A stretch of 64,000 bases of DNA, taken from NCBI RefSeq assembly GCF_028453695.1, contig NC_135773.1, positions 5,084,001 to 5,148,000 on the forward strand, read 5' to 3'. The stretch comes from Augochlora pura (lineage: Eukaryota > Arthropoda > Insecta > Hymenoptera > Halictidae). The translations under genes were made by a program, and so were the position numbers. Positions 1 through 13,234 of the stretch are shown one piece after another (position 1 is the first letter of the stretch; each line of letters starts with the position of its first letter). Below the pieces are notes generated by a model. It was not told the DNA's origin, made no database searches, and saw only the letters and a list, made by a program, of their open reading frames with translations.

Positions 1-3000
1 TAATTTTATATCTATTCCATTCATTTTTATCACTCAACAAAATCTTATTAAATTGATCAGCAGACTGCCGATTTTTACGCAAAATAAATATAAAAATATT
101 CTCAAATTTTTCCAACGTCTCTAACATTTCTTTGCCAACCTAATCAATTTCATCAGAAATGCGTAAAATCCTCAGATTACTTGTTAGCGAGGAAGAAACT
201 CGACTCGCCAAAATTGTGAAATAAATCACGGCGCAAAAGGTTAACTTTGTCGGGGGAGCAATTAGAGCGTCAGCCGCTTGATTCGGATAATATTCGATTC
301 GTTCAGGTTTTCGCGAGGCTGGCCCACCGTGTGCCGCCGCCCGTGGGATAACAAGATCCCGGGGTTGGTATTGTGCTCGCCGAAGTCGGTGTATTTGTTC
401 CACCGCGTATAGATAGGAAGCGGAGGCACGACACGTCTGCTTCGACGCTCGAGCACAAACGGATTACCAGTCTGGCTCGGCGGAGAGCCGAGAGCCGAGA
501 GCACGAGGCGAACACGGAACTTATGCAACGCGATAACAGTTCCCCTAATATCGCCAGACAATGCGGCTCAAGATTTGCATGAAGCTCGGGAGGAATACGA
601 GGTGGAAGAGGATGCCGGGCGGAGAAAGAGAAACGTCGCGACGCCGCGCGACGAAACGAGACGAGACGCGACACCGGGGCTAGAGACACGCGTGCACGTG
701 CAAGCGAGCGAGCGGAGCGGGTTCGAGAGGGAAGCGGGTTCGAGCGATAGAAAGCGAAGTGAGAAAACACGAGGACGCCGAAGACGGAGGTCGGAGGAAA
801 CAATGCACGCCTCCTCTCGACAGCGGTGTATCTTATTGATCATTATGATTATTCCCCGAAGCAGACTGCGAATTCGCCCGGAGACTATGCCGCGCGACCG
901 GCATTTGCATAAGCAATGCATTTTGATTCGTAGACCCACATTGCCGGCGGAACAAGGAATGACATAAATAATGCACGGCGTAATGATCGTGCACGGGGCC
1001 GCGAGATCGCGGTTCTCGACTACATCGCGAAACGGGAACGATTCTCGCGTTCATAATTCTCCGGTATGCGACTCGGAGAGAGAGAGAGAAACGACGAGAC
1101 AAAGAGAAATAGAAAGAGAGAGAGGGAGGGAGGAGAGGCTCGTACACGCGGCGTCGGCCGTGCGCGATTTCGTTCTACTCTCGTTAACGGTAATTGAGAG
1201 ATTTTATACCGTGTATCGATCCGGGAACGATACACCAGTGAACGCGCGTTTTTCCGCTTTTACTATCGCGTTTATGAGCCGCTATTGTTTCCTGCGGAAA
1301 TATTTCATGCGTTCCGCAAACACCGACACGCTTCGCTCCTGTCCGTTTAACGATGCGCTCTCGATGCGAAACGCGGAACTCTTTCGTTGTGCCGGGGCAC
1401 TAAGCGAGCGAGCCGGCTCCCGGTGAAACCTGGCGAGCGAATCGTGTCACTTAACGGGCTAATGTAGTTTATTGAGTAGCCGGTCTCTAACCATAGAGCC
1501 GCAAATCACTTTTATTGTGACCGGAGACTGCGGATATCGTTCGCGTGTCGACCTGTCGAGGGTCTTTGAGTCAGCGCTCCGTAGGATCTCGTAAATATAG
1601 TTGCCTAGCCTGCGCCGGGATCACGGATCTCGCAATTGTATTACCCGGTGCTTTGAAGATGCCAGAGAGAAAAGTGGAGGACCGATTTCGGACAACTTAC
1701 TCGTGTTAACACCTTCGCAGGAATAGGGTAAATGTGTTTCCTTTATTGACAGAAACGATAGCTTCCTATCCTATACCCAATTTGCAGGAAACGAGGGACT
1801 CGAGACTGGCCGATAATAATCAAACAATACCTTCTGGCTTCTGTCAAAGTCTCGATTTCCCCTGGTTTCCCCATAGCCTTTTTAAATCTTTTTTCTTATT
1901 CCAGATTATTTATTATTATTGACTAAGTTACACGCTGAATAGACACATGATCAGATGCAGTGGCGACAGATCCTCTTTTGCTCATCGCATCGATTAGTTT
2001 ATTGGTTTTCTTATTTGCCAATAGAAGAAGCTCGACAGAAATTGTGCAATTTTTTCAGCAATGAACAATACACTTTGCCAATTCTTGGCTAATTTTTATA
2101 TCGTAAAATATCGCATTCCATACATGCTATTTGACATTTCGAAACATCTAGTTTCTTTTACTTTACATTTAGTCGACGTTTCTATTGTAACACGTATAAT
2201 TGTACAGCGAGTTTCAATTATTCTAAAGTAAAAATCTTGAAGCATAATCCTATCAAATGCAACGGATGGATTGGATAAATAAGTGTCGGGAATTTGACGA
2301 GTCGTTGATAAATATTACAGCATATTAATATTTGAATCCCGTTTCTCGATGCATATACCTAGCGTGAAGGTAGTGGTGAAGCCAGTTGTGTTTGAAAAAA
2401 AATTAATAATCAATTACAGAACGGAGTGCCTCGGAATGCTGTCGGACGGGACTCTGATCGTCGGAACTTCGCTTAATTGGAGTATTCGTCTATTGTGCAC
2501 GGACACGTTCAGCAGCAGATTGCTAAACGCGTCTAACAAAGTTTAGTTTGAAATTGAGTTTAACGAACCTTTTGACCTTTCCGATTCCCGGACAACCGTC
2601 ATGACATTTTACGATATACGACCGCGAATACAGGTATTTTCGACCAGATGAACTTATCAACCGCATCGATTTAAATTCCCGTTTAATCCGGCCGGGTCTG
2701 AAAGACGTCTCCTTGTCCCGCGGTGTCGGTAAACCGCGACGCGGCCCGGCGGTCGGCTATTTTAAAACCGTCGACCGGCCAACTGATTTTCATAGTCCTT
2801 AAGTAATGACACGTTACACGAATAATACGGGGTCAGGCGCGAAATTGCGACTGCTCCGTTCGGTCGCGAAAAAAAAAAGAGAAAAACAGGTCCATTTGGG
2901 AACGGTGCGCGGCGTAATGCCGTTCTAATGACTCCCCGCGACCGGGGCTCGGTGACGAATGTCAAGAGAAGGAGGACATGTCTATTACGAAGCGCCCAGC

Positions 3001-3455
3001 TTTCTCTCGAATTTTTCATTCGGCAGACACCGAACGGCGCGCTGTAATTGAGACAGACAGCGGCGGGCAGAACAGAAGAGGACTCCGGAATTTCACGGAA
3101 TACTATTAATCCTTGCAACGGTGCCCTACCGATTTCCCACGATCCCGACAAAACTTTCTGCATTCTAATTGCGAGGCGATTACAAATGCCGAGTCGCTCC
3201 GGACTCCTTCGGAATATTTAGGTTCCGCGGAGACTTTACGATTTCTCGCTGAATTTTACGGGATCCTTAATGCGATACTTCGCAGACTGTAGGAGCGCGA
3301 TAGAGAACCAGAGCGAACCGCGTGTATGCTTATATGCAGGCGCGGGTCGATTGCGAAATGTTGGAATCGGTTCTAACGTGCCCCGCGGGCAGCTCCAGAG
3401 CCCTCCAATTAAGCATTTTTCGCTGACTCCCGCTGTTCCCGATAAACAGAGACCG

Positions 3456-3460
<5 letters not shown>

Positions 3461-3505
<45 letters not shown>
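3461..3505. repeat. (GA)n microsatellite
   Basis: A perfect dinucleotide tract of about 22 GA units. It produces Arg-Glu and Ser-Leu open frames on the two strands, which are not genes. Confidence 0.95.
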
Positions 3506-3508
<3 letters not shown>

Positions 3509-3847
3509 TGGTGCTCGCCGTTTCTAGTGGCCGCGCGCGAACCTCGGCGACGCTTCTGTTCGCCGACAACGGTTGTTATCGGGCATCGATACCCGGCAAA
3601 GAAGCTCATCTGAAAGACAAAGGGGAACGTCACCTCGTCCGTCGCGGCCGTGTAAATACGGCACCGGCGCATCTCCATACGGTATTTTCTTTTATTCCGA
3701 GTGCCGGCTAGCGTACCGTTCCAAGTGATGTGAATCGAGCTGAAAACACCTGACACACTCGGCAGCGGCGGCGGCGGCACACATGCGGTGCGCACAACAG
3801 ACAGTTCCCGGGTCGCCCTCGCTCTCTCCTTTTCCCTTTGACTCTGT

Positions 3848-3926
3848 CCCTCTTTCTCTCTCTAACTCGATCTCTCTCTCTCTCTCTCCCTATCTCGCTC
3901 TCTCTCTCTCTCTCTGTCCCTCTCTC
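3848..3926. repeat. Interrupted (CT)n microsatellite
   Basis: An imperfect CT-rich tract with CCC and CG interruptions, 0.4 kb from the GA tract and of opposite strand bias. Confidence 0.9.
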
Positions 3927-4410
3927 TGGTTCGCTCGCTCGTTCCGGCGAGCACTCGTGCAGATTCGTCGATAAGAGGCGGCCGCGGCAGTTTAACCCGG
4001 CGAGCAATTAAGGCGATACGATCGGTGCTCTCGTGAAATAACGTCACACTGCAGAGAGCTGGATACGTGGATAAGTGCTACCTCTGTGTGCTCGTCCGTC
4101 CCGACCCGTTTCAGCCCGACCCTTTCACTCCCTCGCTCCTGTCTCTGGTTGTCTCTTTCCTTCCGTGTCTCGTGCCTTCCATTGCGTGCTGCGCCCCTAT
4201 CTCTCTCTCTCTCTCTGTTTCTCTCCGGTCCTCGCTCTCGTCACCGTTCCACCGACCACGCTTTCTCCGCCACCCTTTACCTATTATGCCACCGACTCGC
4301 TGCATACCCGGTGCTTCTGCATGTGTGTTTACACGCATGCTTTGCATCGCGTTTTCACGTGCGCACACCGTAACGATTACGGCCACGACACCACACCCCG
4401 CCACGTAAAC

Positions 4411-4440
4411 GTCGTCGACGACGACGACGACGACGACGTC
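4411..4440. repeat. (GAC)n trinucleotide repeat
   Basis: GTCGTC followed by about eight GAC units and a closing GTC, so the tract is self-complementary at its ends. It encodes Asp, Arg or Thr runs in spurious frames. Confidence 0.9.
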
Positions 4441-5154
4441 GGCCAGCTGTGCACAGGCCGGACTTCTGAGTAGGATCGCGCCGCGGCCGACTTAACTTAA
4501 TAACACACCGCCGACGACGTTTATGCGCGCGGCGTTGCCCAAGTAAATGTACCATGGAGGACTAGCTCTGCTCGGGGGTAGGCCGACGGCGTTTCCCCTT
4601 CCCGCGTCTAATTAAAGTTAAACACAAATTACAGCCGGTCAGAACCGCTTCCGTAGACGTTGCGTGCCTACGCGAGGCCTGATTGTCTCGGATGTAACAC
4701 GCTCGGCTATGAGCTACTGATAAGTACGTTTTCGACTTTCCGTTTCCACGGGCGCCGCTTCATCCTTGTTATCCTGTCTGTCGACTTCACGCTAGTTTGG
4801 TCTTTCGAAGTTGCGACGTTGTCGGTTCGTGTATAGGACGTTTTAGTATCTCTGATACAGAGGTGGGCGGTATTTTGTCTGGATGACGGATGAGAGATTA
4901 AAAGTGAGGATTGAAATTTTATTCGACTATCGAATTAATTTCTTGTCGAATAAATATCTCAGTTCGGGATCAAATTAATTAAACGTTTATCTAAATGTGA
5001 TTTTATAGAAGCGTGAAAATAAAAAGCATTTTAAAACGAAGAATAAAGTTGCTGCTTGCTATCTAGTCCTTGTAATTGATGCAGACAGTTTTTATTTTGC
5101 CTAAAGACGTAAGAAATCGTCAGCCTACAATAGACAGTTCAGCTGTCATATATA

Positions 5155-5320
5155 TGTATTATAGATTTATATAGATTATATATTACAGGTCTATAGATTT
5201 ATATAGCTTATATATTACAGGTCTATAGATTAATATAGATTATACATCACAGGTTTATAAATTTATATATATTATATACAACAGATATATACATTGTACG
5301 TTATATTTACAGGTATATAA
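5155..5320. repeat. 32-bp AT-rich minisatellite, about 5 copies
   Basis: ACAG anchors recur at about 5185, 5217, 5249 and 5281, exactly 32 bp apart, and then at 5309 after a 28-bp step. The unit is a TATAGATTTATATAG-type AT stretch ending in ACAGGT. The first two units are nearly identical and the later ones progressively diverge. It lies in an AT-rich island. Confidence 0.9.
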
Positions 5321-7791
5321 GTAGTTCGAAGAAGCTATGAGCACCACGGGCCCCGACGTTAATCCTCCCATTGATTGTTCCACGAGCGGCGCCCGTACAC
5401 GCCTGCGAACAACGTGCCCAAAGGAATTCTACTTGTTATTGTTCCCGGTGCTTGTTCGCCGGGCGATCCTTTTGTTCGGGATGGAGTCGTTTTGTGTTGG
5501 GTCGTTGCACGTGACGCGCAGCCTTTAGTCACACCGCATTGTTGCGAGATTTAGACGAGCATACCCGGGCCCGAGGTACGTCCAAGGTTGAACGTACACC
5601 GGGGGTTCTATTTATGCAAGGGATTTAATGCAAGTTTTATGAAGTTTCCCGGATTACGCGCACGCGAGCGACCAAGTCGAATCCCCGGGTGTTCCCCGTG
5701 CATTCTGCGCCTCGCCTCGACTTGCCCGGAACAAGTTCCAATTAACTTGAACGTTGCGGCAAGTAGTGACTCACGATAGCGCCGCGAGCAGCGTGCCATG
5801 CAAATAGTAGCCTTTCTTAACAACTTTCATTCATGAAAATGCAATTAAGCGGGCCCGATTGAAATTCACTACGGAATCCACCGCTACGGTATCGCGGCCG
5901 CGTCGTCGTTCCTGTAATGTAATCGCTGGGCCGCGGATTTTATCCATCGCAAAAATCTATCGCGAAAATGAGTACTCGTGACGGTGAACGGTGGGAAGAG
6001 ATTATAAACGTGTAACAGCGTCGATGCCGTCACCTTTCGACGCGCTGAAATTATTACCGAAGTCGCGAGCGCGTGTACGTCTTCGCGCGCGAGGCAGGAA
6101 GGGAAGCGTGCCGGCGGCGATCTCAAATGAAAATATCCTCTGTCGTTAATTCGTTGACCCAGTTCGCGATCTTCCGCTTTAAATATGAAACAGTCTTGTT
6201 AACGTCCGCATACATTTTTCCACGGTCTCCTGTGTCATACGTACGTTTAACTTGACAATAACGATCCGCAGAAGTGGCTCCTTTGTGTAGTTCGATCGTA
6301 TTGTGTCTCCGCTAGCAATGGCTCGACAAAAACTGGGTTCGGCCGGTAAGATAACGGGCAGGATAGAAAGTGAATTATTCCATTGTCGGTATTTATGGAG
6401 GCAAATAGAGGTAATGGGTTCTAGAGAAATGCGTTCTGGTAGCAACAGTCTCAATTGGCCCCTCAAGGCCGCTACGCCCGCCTCTGAATCACGCCACAAA
6501 CGACTCGATCCCCATGTACGGTATCCTACTCGACTAATCCCGCGACCACCGTCGACCAGTCGATTTGCGTTGATCGAACATTTTCCCACGAAATCATTAT
6601 CCTGTCGCGAAAGTCCACATCGAAGTGTCGAGATGCACTCGAGGGTAGAAATGATCTTTTGATAGAACATTTCGTTTCTCGTCAAATACATGTTCCGAAA
6701 CACCGTTCAATGTTCACCCCTTCTCGAAACAGTAGGACAAACAGTACAATAAAAATAGATACAGCGTACGAAACTGAATGTAAAAAATTCTATCCACAAA
6801 ATACCGTTATGTAACAGTCAATTGCAAACAGAGCGTTCACTCAAATACACGTGTTCTTAAACAATGATATACACTGTTCCATGTTGCGTGCCTCACTTTT
6901 CCCATTGTCCCGGTTTTAGGAACATTTGGCCGTTCGCGTTTCATATTCGATGTCCCCATTTTGGAACATGTATTTCAAACGAACACAGCGACACGGTAGA
7001 GAACCTCGCATAGTTCTTTGCTCTCGACCTTTAAATAAATATTTCAAAGTTTATCAGGTCAAACGGTTGTGATAAAAAACGACGATAATCTCCTGCCCTC
7101 TGAAAAGCGTTCCGTAATGGGTACTTCTACCTTACTCTGCCGCGGCGGGAGCGCATCGATTCCGTAATCCTCTCGGAAAGGAGGAAAAGACTGTTGTTGG
7201 ACTGGCGCGTAGTCCGGTAACGGTAACAAGAGAAAAGAACGAACACCACCCCCTGCGATCGTTAAACAAAAGATAACAACGAGAGCGGAAAGGGGAGTGG
7301 TTTAGAAAAAAGAAAAAAAGAGGAAAAAGAGAGAGAGAAAAAAAATGAAAGAATGCATGTAGAAACGAAACGAAGATTAAATGAACAGAAGCCAGGAGCG
7401 AACAAAGGGGACCAAAAGGCAACGGTTCGTCTGCTCTGAGTGAACCAGGTAATTACTGGTCGAATCTCCTCTGTCTTTCCCCACCTCTGACGCCTATCTT
7501 TTCCAGTCCCCGTCATCCCTGTGTTCCCGTTGAGAGTTGCCGCGAAAAAGCAGCAAGAGATAAAAGCGCCACGAGAAAACTCCGGGGCGAGGATCGGCAA
7601 TGGGGCGCGGTACTTTAGCGACACAAAGGAAGCTCAAATATCGGCCAACTGTCGTAGCCCGGTGCCACCCAACCCCTGAAACGACCTCTCTCTTTCACTG
7701 TCCGTTTCATACCTTTTCTTGCCCGCGGAACAGGGACAGGGAACACGGATAGAAGCAGACACCCAGGGAGCGCAAGAGCAAGAGGGTGGAA

Positions 7792-7795
<4 letters not shown>

Positions 7796-7844
<49 letters not shown>

Positions 7845-7847
7845 AGA
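7796..7847. repeat. (GA)n microsatellite
   Basis: Nearly uninterrupted GA tract of about 50 bp preceded by AAAGAGAAAG-type purine sequence. Confidence 0.95.
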
Positions 7848-8653
7848 TGTTTCAACAAAAGCACGGCACTACAAAAGCTCCACGATAATAGGAAGCACGG
7901 CAAGAACCACCCTGGTAGTTCGGCCACCTAATCTGTTACAGTCATAAACCCCATTTTTGCCCCTCCATCGCTCCCTGGCCCTTTACGGGCAGCCAAAACC
8001 ACCCCTGCGTCACAATACGCGAAGAACGCGTTCGCGCACGTTGGCTCACTTACCCACACACACAGAGAGCCACGCAGCAGACACCCCGCCCTGTTATCCT
8101 TCTGTGAAGTCGAATTTTTCCCGAGATTGATTCCACCGACGGACGCGTCAATCACCCCTCTTCACAAAAGAGATTACTCGACCATTTTTTTCCCTCAAAA
8201 TGAAATACTTTGAGCGTCATATCCCGTGTCTTGAATATTCATCAACCCCTTCGCGCCGTTATATGAACTGCGCGCGCGGCCGCCGCTCTATTTTTACGTT
8301 TACGCGTTACTTTATCGACTGTTGCTCGTAACGGCCGCGGTCAAAGGGCAGTTAAGTGAATTCGGAGATTTTGTTTCCATTTTTTTGGTACATTATGCGA
8401 TTATTCTGTCGCACGTCTAGGGTGAGCCCCGGTGGTCGAAGCGTAGTGAAATTGTAATATACTCTTTCAATGGCACCAGTTATATCATAATTGATATATC
8501 GTATCTTATTAATCACACAAATAGAATTTTCTTAATAATATGATCACAATTTATTTTTTAAAGAATCGCGTCGAGTCGATTCTTAGAATTCCAATTTTTC
8601 GCGCGGTCGATTACGAAAGCATTAAGATTTGAATCACGGAATATCGCAGCCGG

Positions 8654-8896
8654 ATGGATTTCACTCGACAGCACGCTCGGGACCTCGCCGCGACTATTGC
8701 CGTGGGACGTGCGCAGTCTTTTGACTTCTCCTTCTTCCCCGTCCCCACGGAATACGAGTCCGCGGGTCGTTCCATCTCGGTGACCTTAAAGAGCGAACAC
8801 AATGTTCCGAGACAACTTTGCATAAAGGGTGGCTGCGTCAAGGGTGAATATGTTACAATTACTGGCAAACCGAACGAGCAAAGGGGGAAGCAGTGA
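8654..8896 (+). CDS. Possible short coding frame, unrecognised
   Basis: An 80-residue frame from a true ATG (8654) to TGA (8896). I do not recognise it. It stands out because its composition is balanced rather than Arg/Ser/Pro-rich, with a segment FFPVPTEYESAGRSISVTL and a Lys/Gly-rich tail, and because C or G dominates codon third positions. An in-frame TGA lies shortly upstream, so if real it starts at this ATG or after an acceptor such as ATATCGCAG. No strong donor was found, and no signal peptide or membrane segment is visible. The antisense strand is also open over the same stretch with a plausible composition, which weakens the case. It may be chance. Confidence 0.18.
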   Translation: MDFTRQHARDLAATIAVGRAQSFDFSFFPVPTEYESAGRSISVTLKSEHNVPRQLCIKGGCVKGEYVTITGKPNEQRGKQ

Positions 8897-9059
8897 ATGG
8901 GCCCGGGAGTCGCCCTCCAATCCTCGACACTTACAGACAATGTCACCCTCCTGTCCCGGCCTCGCCCTGCGCCAACCCCCCGATCACCCGGCACCGATAG
9001 CGCTTTCTTTCCGTTCTTTTTTCCGTTCCATGGCGCGCGGTAGCAAAAGGCCCGGTGGG

Positions 9060-9061
<2 letters not shown>

Positions 9062-9091
<30 letters not shown>
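9062..9091. repeat. (AG)15 microsatellite
   Basis: Perfect AG tract of 30 bp. Confidence 0.95.
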
Positions 9092-9092
<1 letters not shown>

Positions 9093-11863
9093 ACGGTCGT
9101 GACGAAATGAAATTTCTCGGAGCAGGATGGCCGGCGCTCTTACGACCACTTCCTAGCCGAGCTCACGATAATCTCGTTATCCGACTGTGTAGGGTGTACC
9201 GCCGTGCGCGCTACTCTCTCGCCGTCCGTCCGTCCGTCTGCCCCTCGCGGCCCCCGGAGGGCAGGCGGGCGCGCGGGCAATGAAATTCGAGCACGCGGCA
9301 AAATCATTTTGGAGCATCTAAATTGCGATTCTAATCGGGTGAACGATGAGTGTGCTCAACGATCTGTTTCGCTGGCCGTAAATACGGGACTCGTGCGAAT
9401 CAACGGGCACGATTTGTCGAGGAGCAACGACGGGAAGTTGCTAAACAACTCTTCTTCGCGGAGTCGCTCGACCGTCGAATATGGCCCGAACCCTCCCCCC
9501 CCCCATCTATTCACGGTTTATCGTGGTTTTTCCGGGGGTTTCGAGTGTAAAACCGTATACTTTCGGAAGCTTTTGCTCGCGCTTCGGAATTTAGTGTCCG
9601 CCCGTGATAAACTCGCCGCTAAACTCGGCGCCGTTCCTGAATTTCCCAACGCTGCTTCTGAAATTTTTTCGATAATCCAAACTAGCTTTTATTCTGCCAC
9701 GGTCTCGTGTTTGCTCGTCGACCAAATATCTTTAACCGCAAAACAACCCCGGCTCGATGGCCCGCCAGCAAAATTAATCTGTCTGCGCAGGTATGAATAA
9801 ATACTAACGCATCGAGGATATGTATTGTATATATAAAATTTTCATATGAACTAGTCAGATCTATAAAAGGCAGTTCTTTTTATTTCATGTTATACGTTCA
9901 GAAAAGAAAATTGAGGAGTCACTGTTCAAAAATTTCTTCGTCAATCCAACCAATGGCAAGCTCGATATTAACTAGCAAACTAGTTCGGTGTAAAATCGCC
10001 AAAAATATTCGACTCGTTCGATCCGATCTAAAATAAATTGTCCCATTTGAAATATTAATCCCTGTCACCGTGTATAAATTAGTCCACACCGATATATAAA
10101 TTCGGTTCATATCGGGAGCGATTCTATGATTTGTTAAACGAGACGCGAGACGAATTTTGACGCGACGGTCGCGGTAACATAAGACACGCCGATACGCGTA
10201 CCGATAACTTCTTATCGGAGGGGTTTTTACGCGGGGTGTCCGTCATATTTGAATAAATCGAAGCCGCGGGAACGAGCCGATCTCGTTCGAAGAAGGAAGC
10301 GGAATCGCCGCTAATTGTTTTTCTGTGTTCGAGGATGGCCGTTAACCTGCTTCCCGGGGCTATGATTGGTGCGGGTCGAACGGAACGAGATAAACGTAGG
10401 AGCGTGACAAGGAAGATAGGGGAGGAGAAAAGTCTTTCGTGTCTCCTGGATGTCGGCCCATTATCGGACCTATCTCCCGACAACGGTCGACCGAGGGTTT
10501 TTAAGAGCGTAGCTGCCTTTATCTGCGAACAAGCTGCAGCTAATGTACTACGCGACGAGGTCTCGGCAAGCCAACCGCTTTTTCTTTTTCCCCCCTCCCT
10601 TCTTTTTTCTTTTTTTCTTCTTTTTATTATTATCTTCGAGCTGACTCCGCGGTCCCTCGGGACAGCGTGAAGTGTTCAAGAATGGAGGGAGGAAAAAAGA
10701 GGAGATACGAGATACATCTTGTTACTGCGGCGCGGACAACGAGAAACGGGAAGTTTAGACTCGCCGGAAGAAAAACAAGTCAACCCTGCCAGTGTAGCGG
10801 GTCTGCTGGTCCGTGGTGCGCGATCAACGTTGATCTCCTCCACTGTGCTCTGAATACTGATGGGCACCGGTCGCGAAAGACCTCTCTTGTCCTCTTTCAG
10901 CGTCCACTGCTGCTTTAATGCAACAAAAACCACACGCTAAGAATGGCTTTTGTTTAGCAAAGCTTGAACGACGACTGAGATGCTAGGGTAGATATACTAG
11001 CGCGGTGACTGGTTTCTTTTTATCTATATATTTTCATTTCTATTTATATTCTATTATATTTATTATATAAACATATAAATATATTATACTTAATTATATT
11101 TATTATATTAAATTCTACCCATCTATCTATCAAATAAATCCTATTACAAAAGGGTCGACTGCGAAGTCTTTAGCGACCACATGGCTTACAACTGTGCATA
11201 AAAGCTTATATTTTATAAATAGAATTATAATTGGTGTTCATATAGGTAACTATAAAAGAAAATTATACCGAGTCATGCAAGTTATATGGATTTAAAGTTT
11301 TAGTTAATTTTGCAGCAAGTTTGATATTGTACAGTCTACAATACCGAAGTGACTCTAAAGGTCTACGGCAGCGACGCGATGAAATAGGGAAGCACACTCG
11401 GGATTAGGGGATGAAGGAAACCCAAGACCCATATAAAAAGTCCGCCTTAATCGGCTTTAGAACCCCGGGTCGTTTTTCAGCGGCCGAGGAGGTAACCGGG
11501 GATCAAGTCGGCCGCGGATTCGAACAATCCCGGCGGTAACGAGCTAATTGTTACAAACGAAATTCCCAGGCGTCCTGCAATCAGCGGCGCAATTGCAAGG
11601 GAAAACACAATTACCGTTAGCGATTCACTCGTCGCCTCGCGGTAGCAACGTGAAAGATTCCGGGAGCATGCTCGCTCGCTCGCGCGCGCGCGCACGAGAG
11701 CCGGGGCCCTCTCGGCTCGGCTCGCCCGCGCGATTAATGCCTCCCCCGCCTTCCGCCCGTGTCTGTATCCGCGAGCAAGCGTGTATTTGCTACACGGTCC
11801 GCTCCCGGTGTATGCACACCTGCGCGACTGTAACGCGCTTTGTGCGTGGAGCGCGGGCGGCCC

Positions 11864-11899
11864 CGAACGAACGAACGAACGAACGAACGAACGAACGAA
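11864..11899. repeat. (CGAA)9 tetranucleotide repeat
   Basis: Nine perfect CGAA units. It accounts for the repeated Asn-Glu-Arg-Thr residues in the long spurious plus-strand frame around it. Confidence 0.95.
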
Positions 11900-13206
11900 T
11901 CAAGCGATTCCGTCCGCGTACACGTAACCGACCGAAGAAGGGAAGATTGCGCAAGCACACAATACGATTCTCCGCAGCCAGTTTCGTAGCCGGCCGAGCG
12001 AATATTGGTATTCGCTACCGGCGTTACAAGACCCGCGCGGCGCACGCTCCGCTGACTTTCCCCCGAGCGGAACGCACCGAGGGGAACTTCCACGGGCGGA
12101 ACAGGGACAGGAACTCTGCACCGAGAACTCCACCAGCTGAAATACAAGCACCGTGTGTATGGGCGAAGTCGAGCGAGACTGCTGCCGCACGGGCCGGCCG
12201 GATCCTACACACGTATCCACAGCGCGTTTACTCGTCGCGACGCCTCGCATCGCCACGCCTCTCCGCCTCGTACCGTGCCACACGGCGTCGCCCGGTGTCT
12301 ATGAATGTTAACGGCTGTCGATGAGAATCCCGGTGACGTAAATGGAGGAGATGCGGTAAATTATGATACGCGAGTGCCTTTAAACGTCACGTCAGCGGGA
12401 AAGCTCGCCGCTGAAGGAGGTTTACGTTGAAACCTGTTGGCTGCTCGATGGCTACACAAATGAACGACGAGCGCGCCGGTCGAGGCTTCCCGGGGCTCTT
12501 CCTGCGATCTATTTCTCGCAGGATTTTTCTACGACTTCATTTATTATAGGAAATCTGGTTTAAGGGGAGCGATCGAAAAATTTTTTAAAAGAGGACAAAT
12601 TAATTTTGCACTCGGTTTCATCAGTTAACTGTTTTTGATAGTGTACTTGTTATAGCGAAAAATACTGTCGTTTGTTCTTGACGAGTCAAAAACAGAAAAC
12701 TAGATAAAACGGATATACAGAATGCCGAAATAAATACACGTGTTCTAATACAACATTGTAATAAAATTGTTAGAAGTACCTTCATCACCATGCGATAAAG
12801 ACATATTTAAGAAATTTTATCCCCGCTTAATTTCATCTGTAAAGAAAATATTGCTTCACCAAATGAGTTTTTAACGATAAATAATACTCAAAAATCATTA
12901 ACGGTATTTCTGCATGGATTAGAAAAATCCGTCTGCATTCATGAAAGCGACCACTGTAAAAGCTTTCCTAAAAACTTGGCACCTAGAGAGAACTACGCTG
13001 GCAGACTGGAAAGTGATACATCAATGACGGGATTGAGCATAATACGCTATCCGGATCGTGTTAACGTACAAGACCGCGTCCGTGTATGTAGATAAGAAGA
13101 GAATGGAGGATACAGGCGCATTGTTTAATTGCAAAGAGCGAAAGAAGCGTGAAGCGGCAAAAGGAAGCGGGCTGAGGATAGAAAGAAAGATGAAGAGAGG
13201 GAGCGG

Positions 13207-13234
13207 GAGAGAGAGAGAGAGAGAGAGAGAGAGA
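13207..13234. repeat. (GA)14 microsatellite
   Basis: Perfect GA tract inside a longer purine-rich stretch (about 13.1-13.3 kb). Confidence 0.95.

Larger units (their letters stand above)
1..8600. other. Non-coding mosaic, no supported gene
   Basis: GC-rich CpG-dense blocks alternate with AT-rich islands near 1.7-2.5, 4.9-5.3, 6.7-7.1 and 8.4-8.6 kb. Open frames here are Arg/Ser/Pro-rich or run through GA/CT repeats, and none is bounded by convincing splice sites. It holds the microsatellites and the 32-bp minisatellite listed separately. Intron or intergenic sequence is my inference. Confidence 0.6.

Noticed and set aside
11548..12324. 258-codon plus-strand open frame
   Set aside because: Arg/Ala/Pro-rich, crosses a (CGAA)9 repeat, and overlapping minus-strand frames of similar length exist.
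6844..12750. Shared 15-mer AAATACACGTGTTCT in two AT-rich islands (6.84 and 12.73 kb)
   Set aside because: The match does not extend beyond about 16 bp, and one or two such exact matches are expected by chance in 64 kb.
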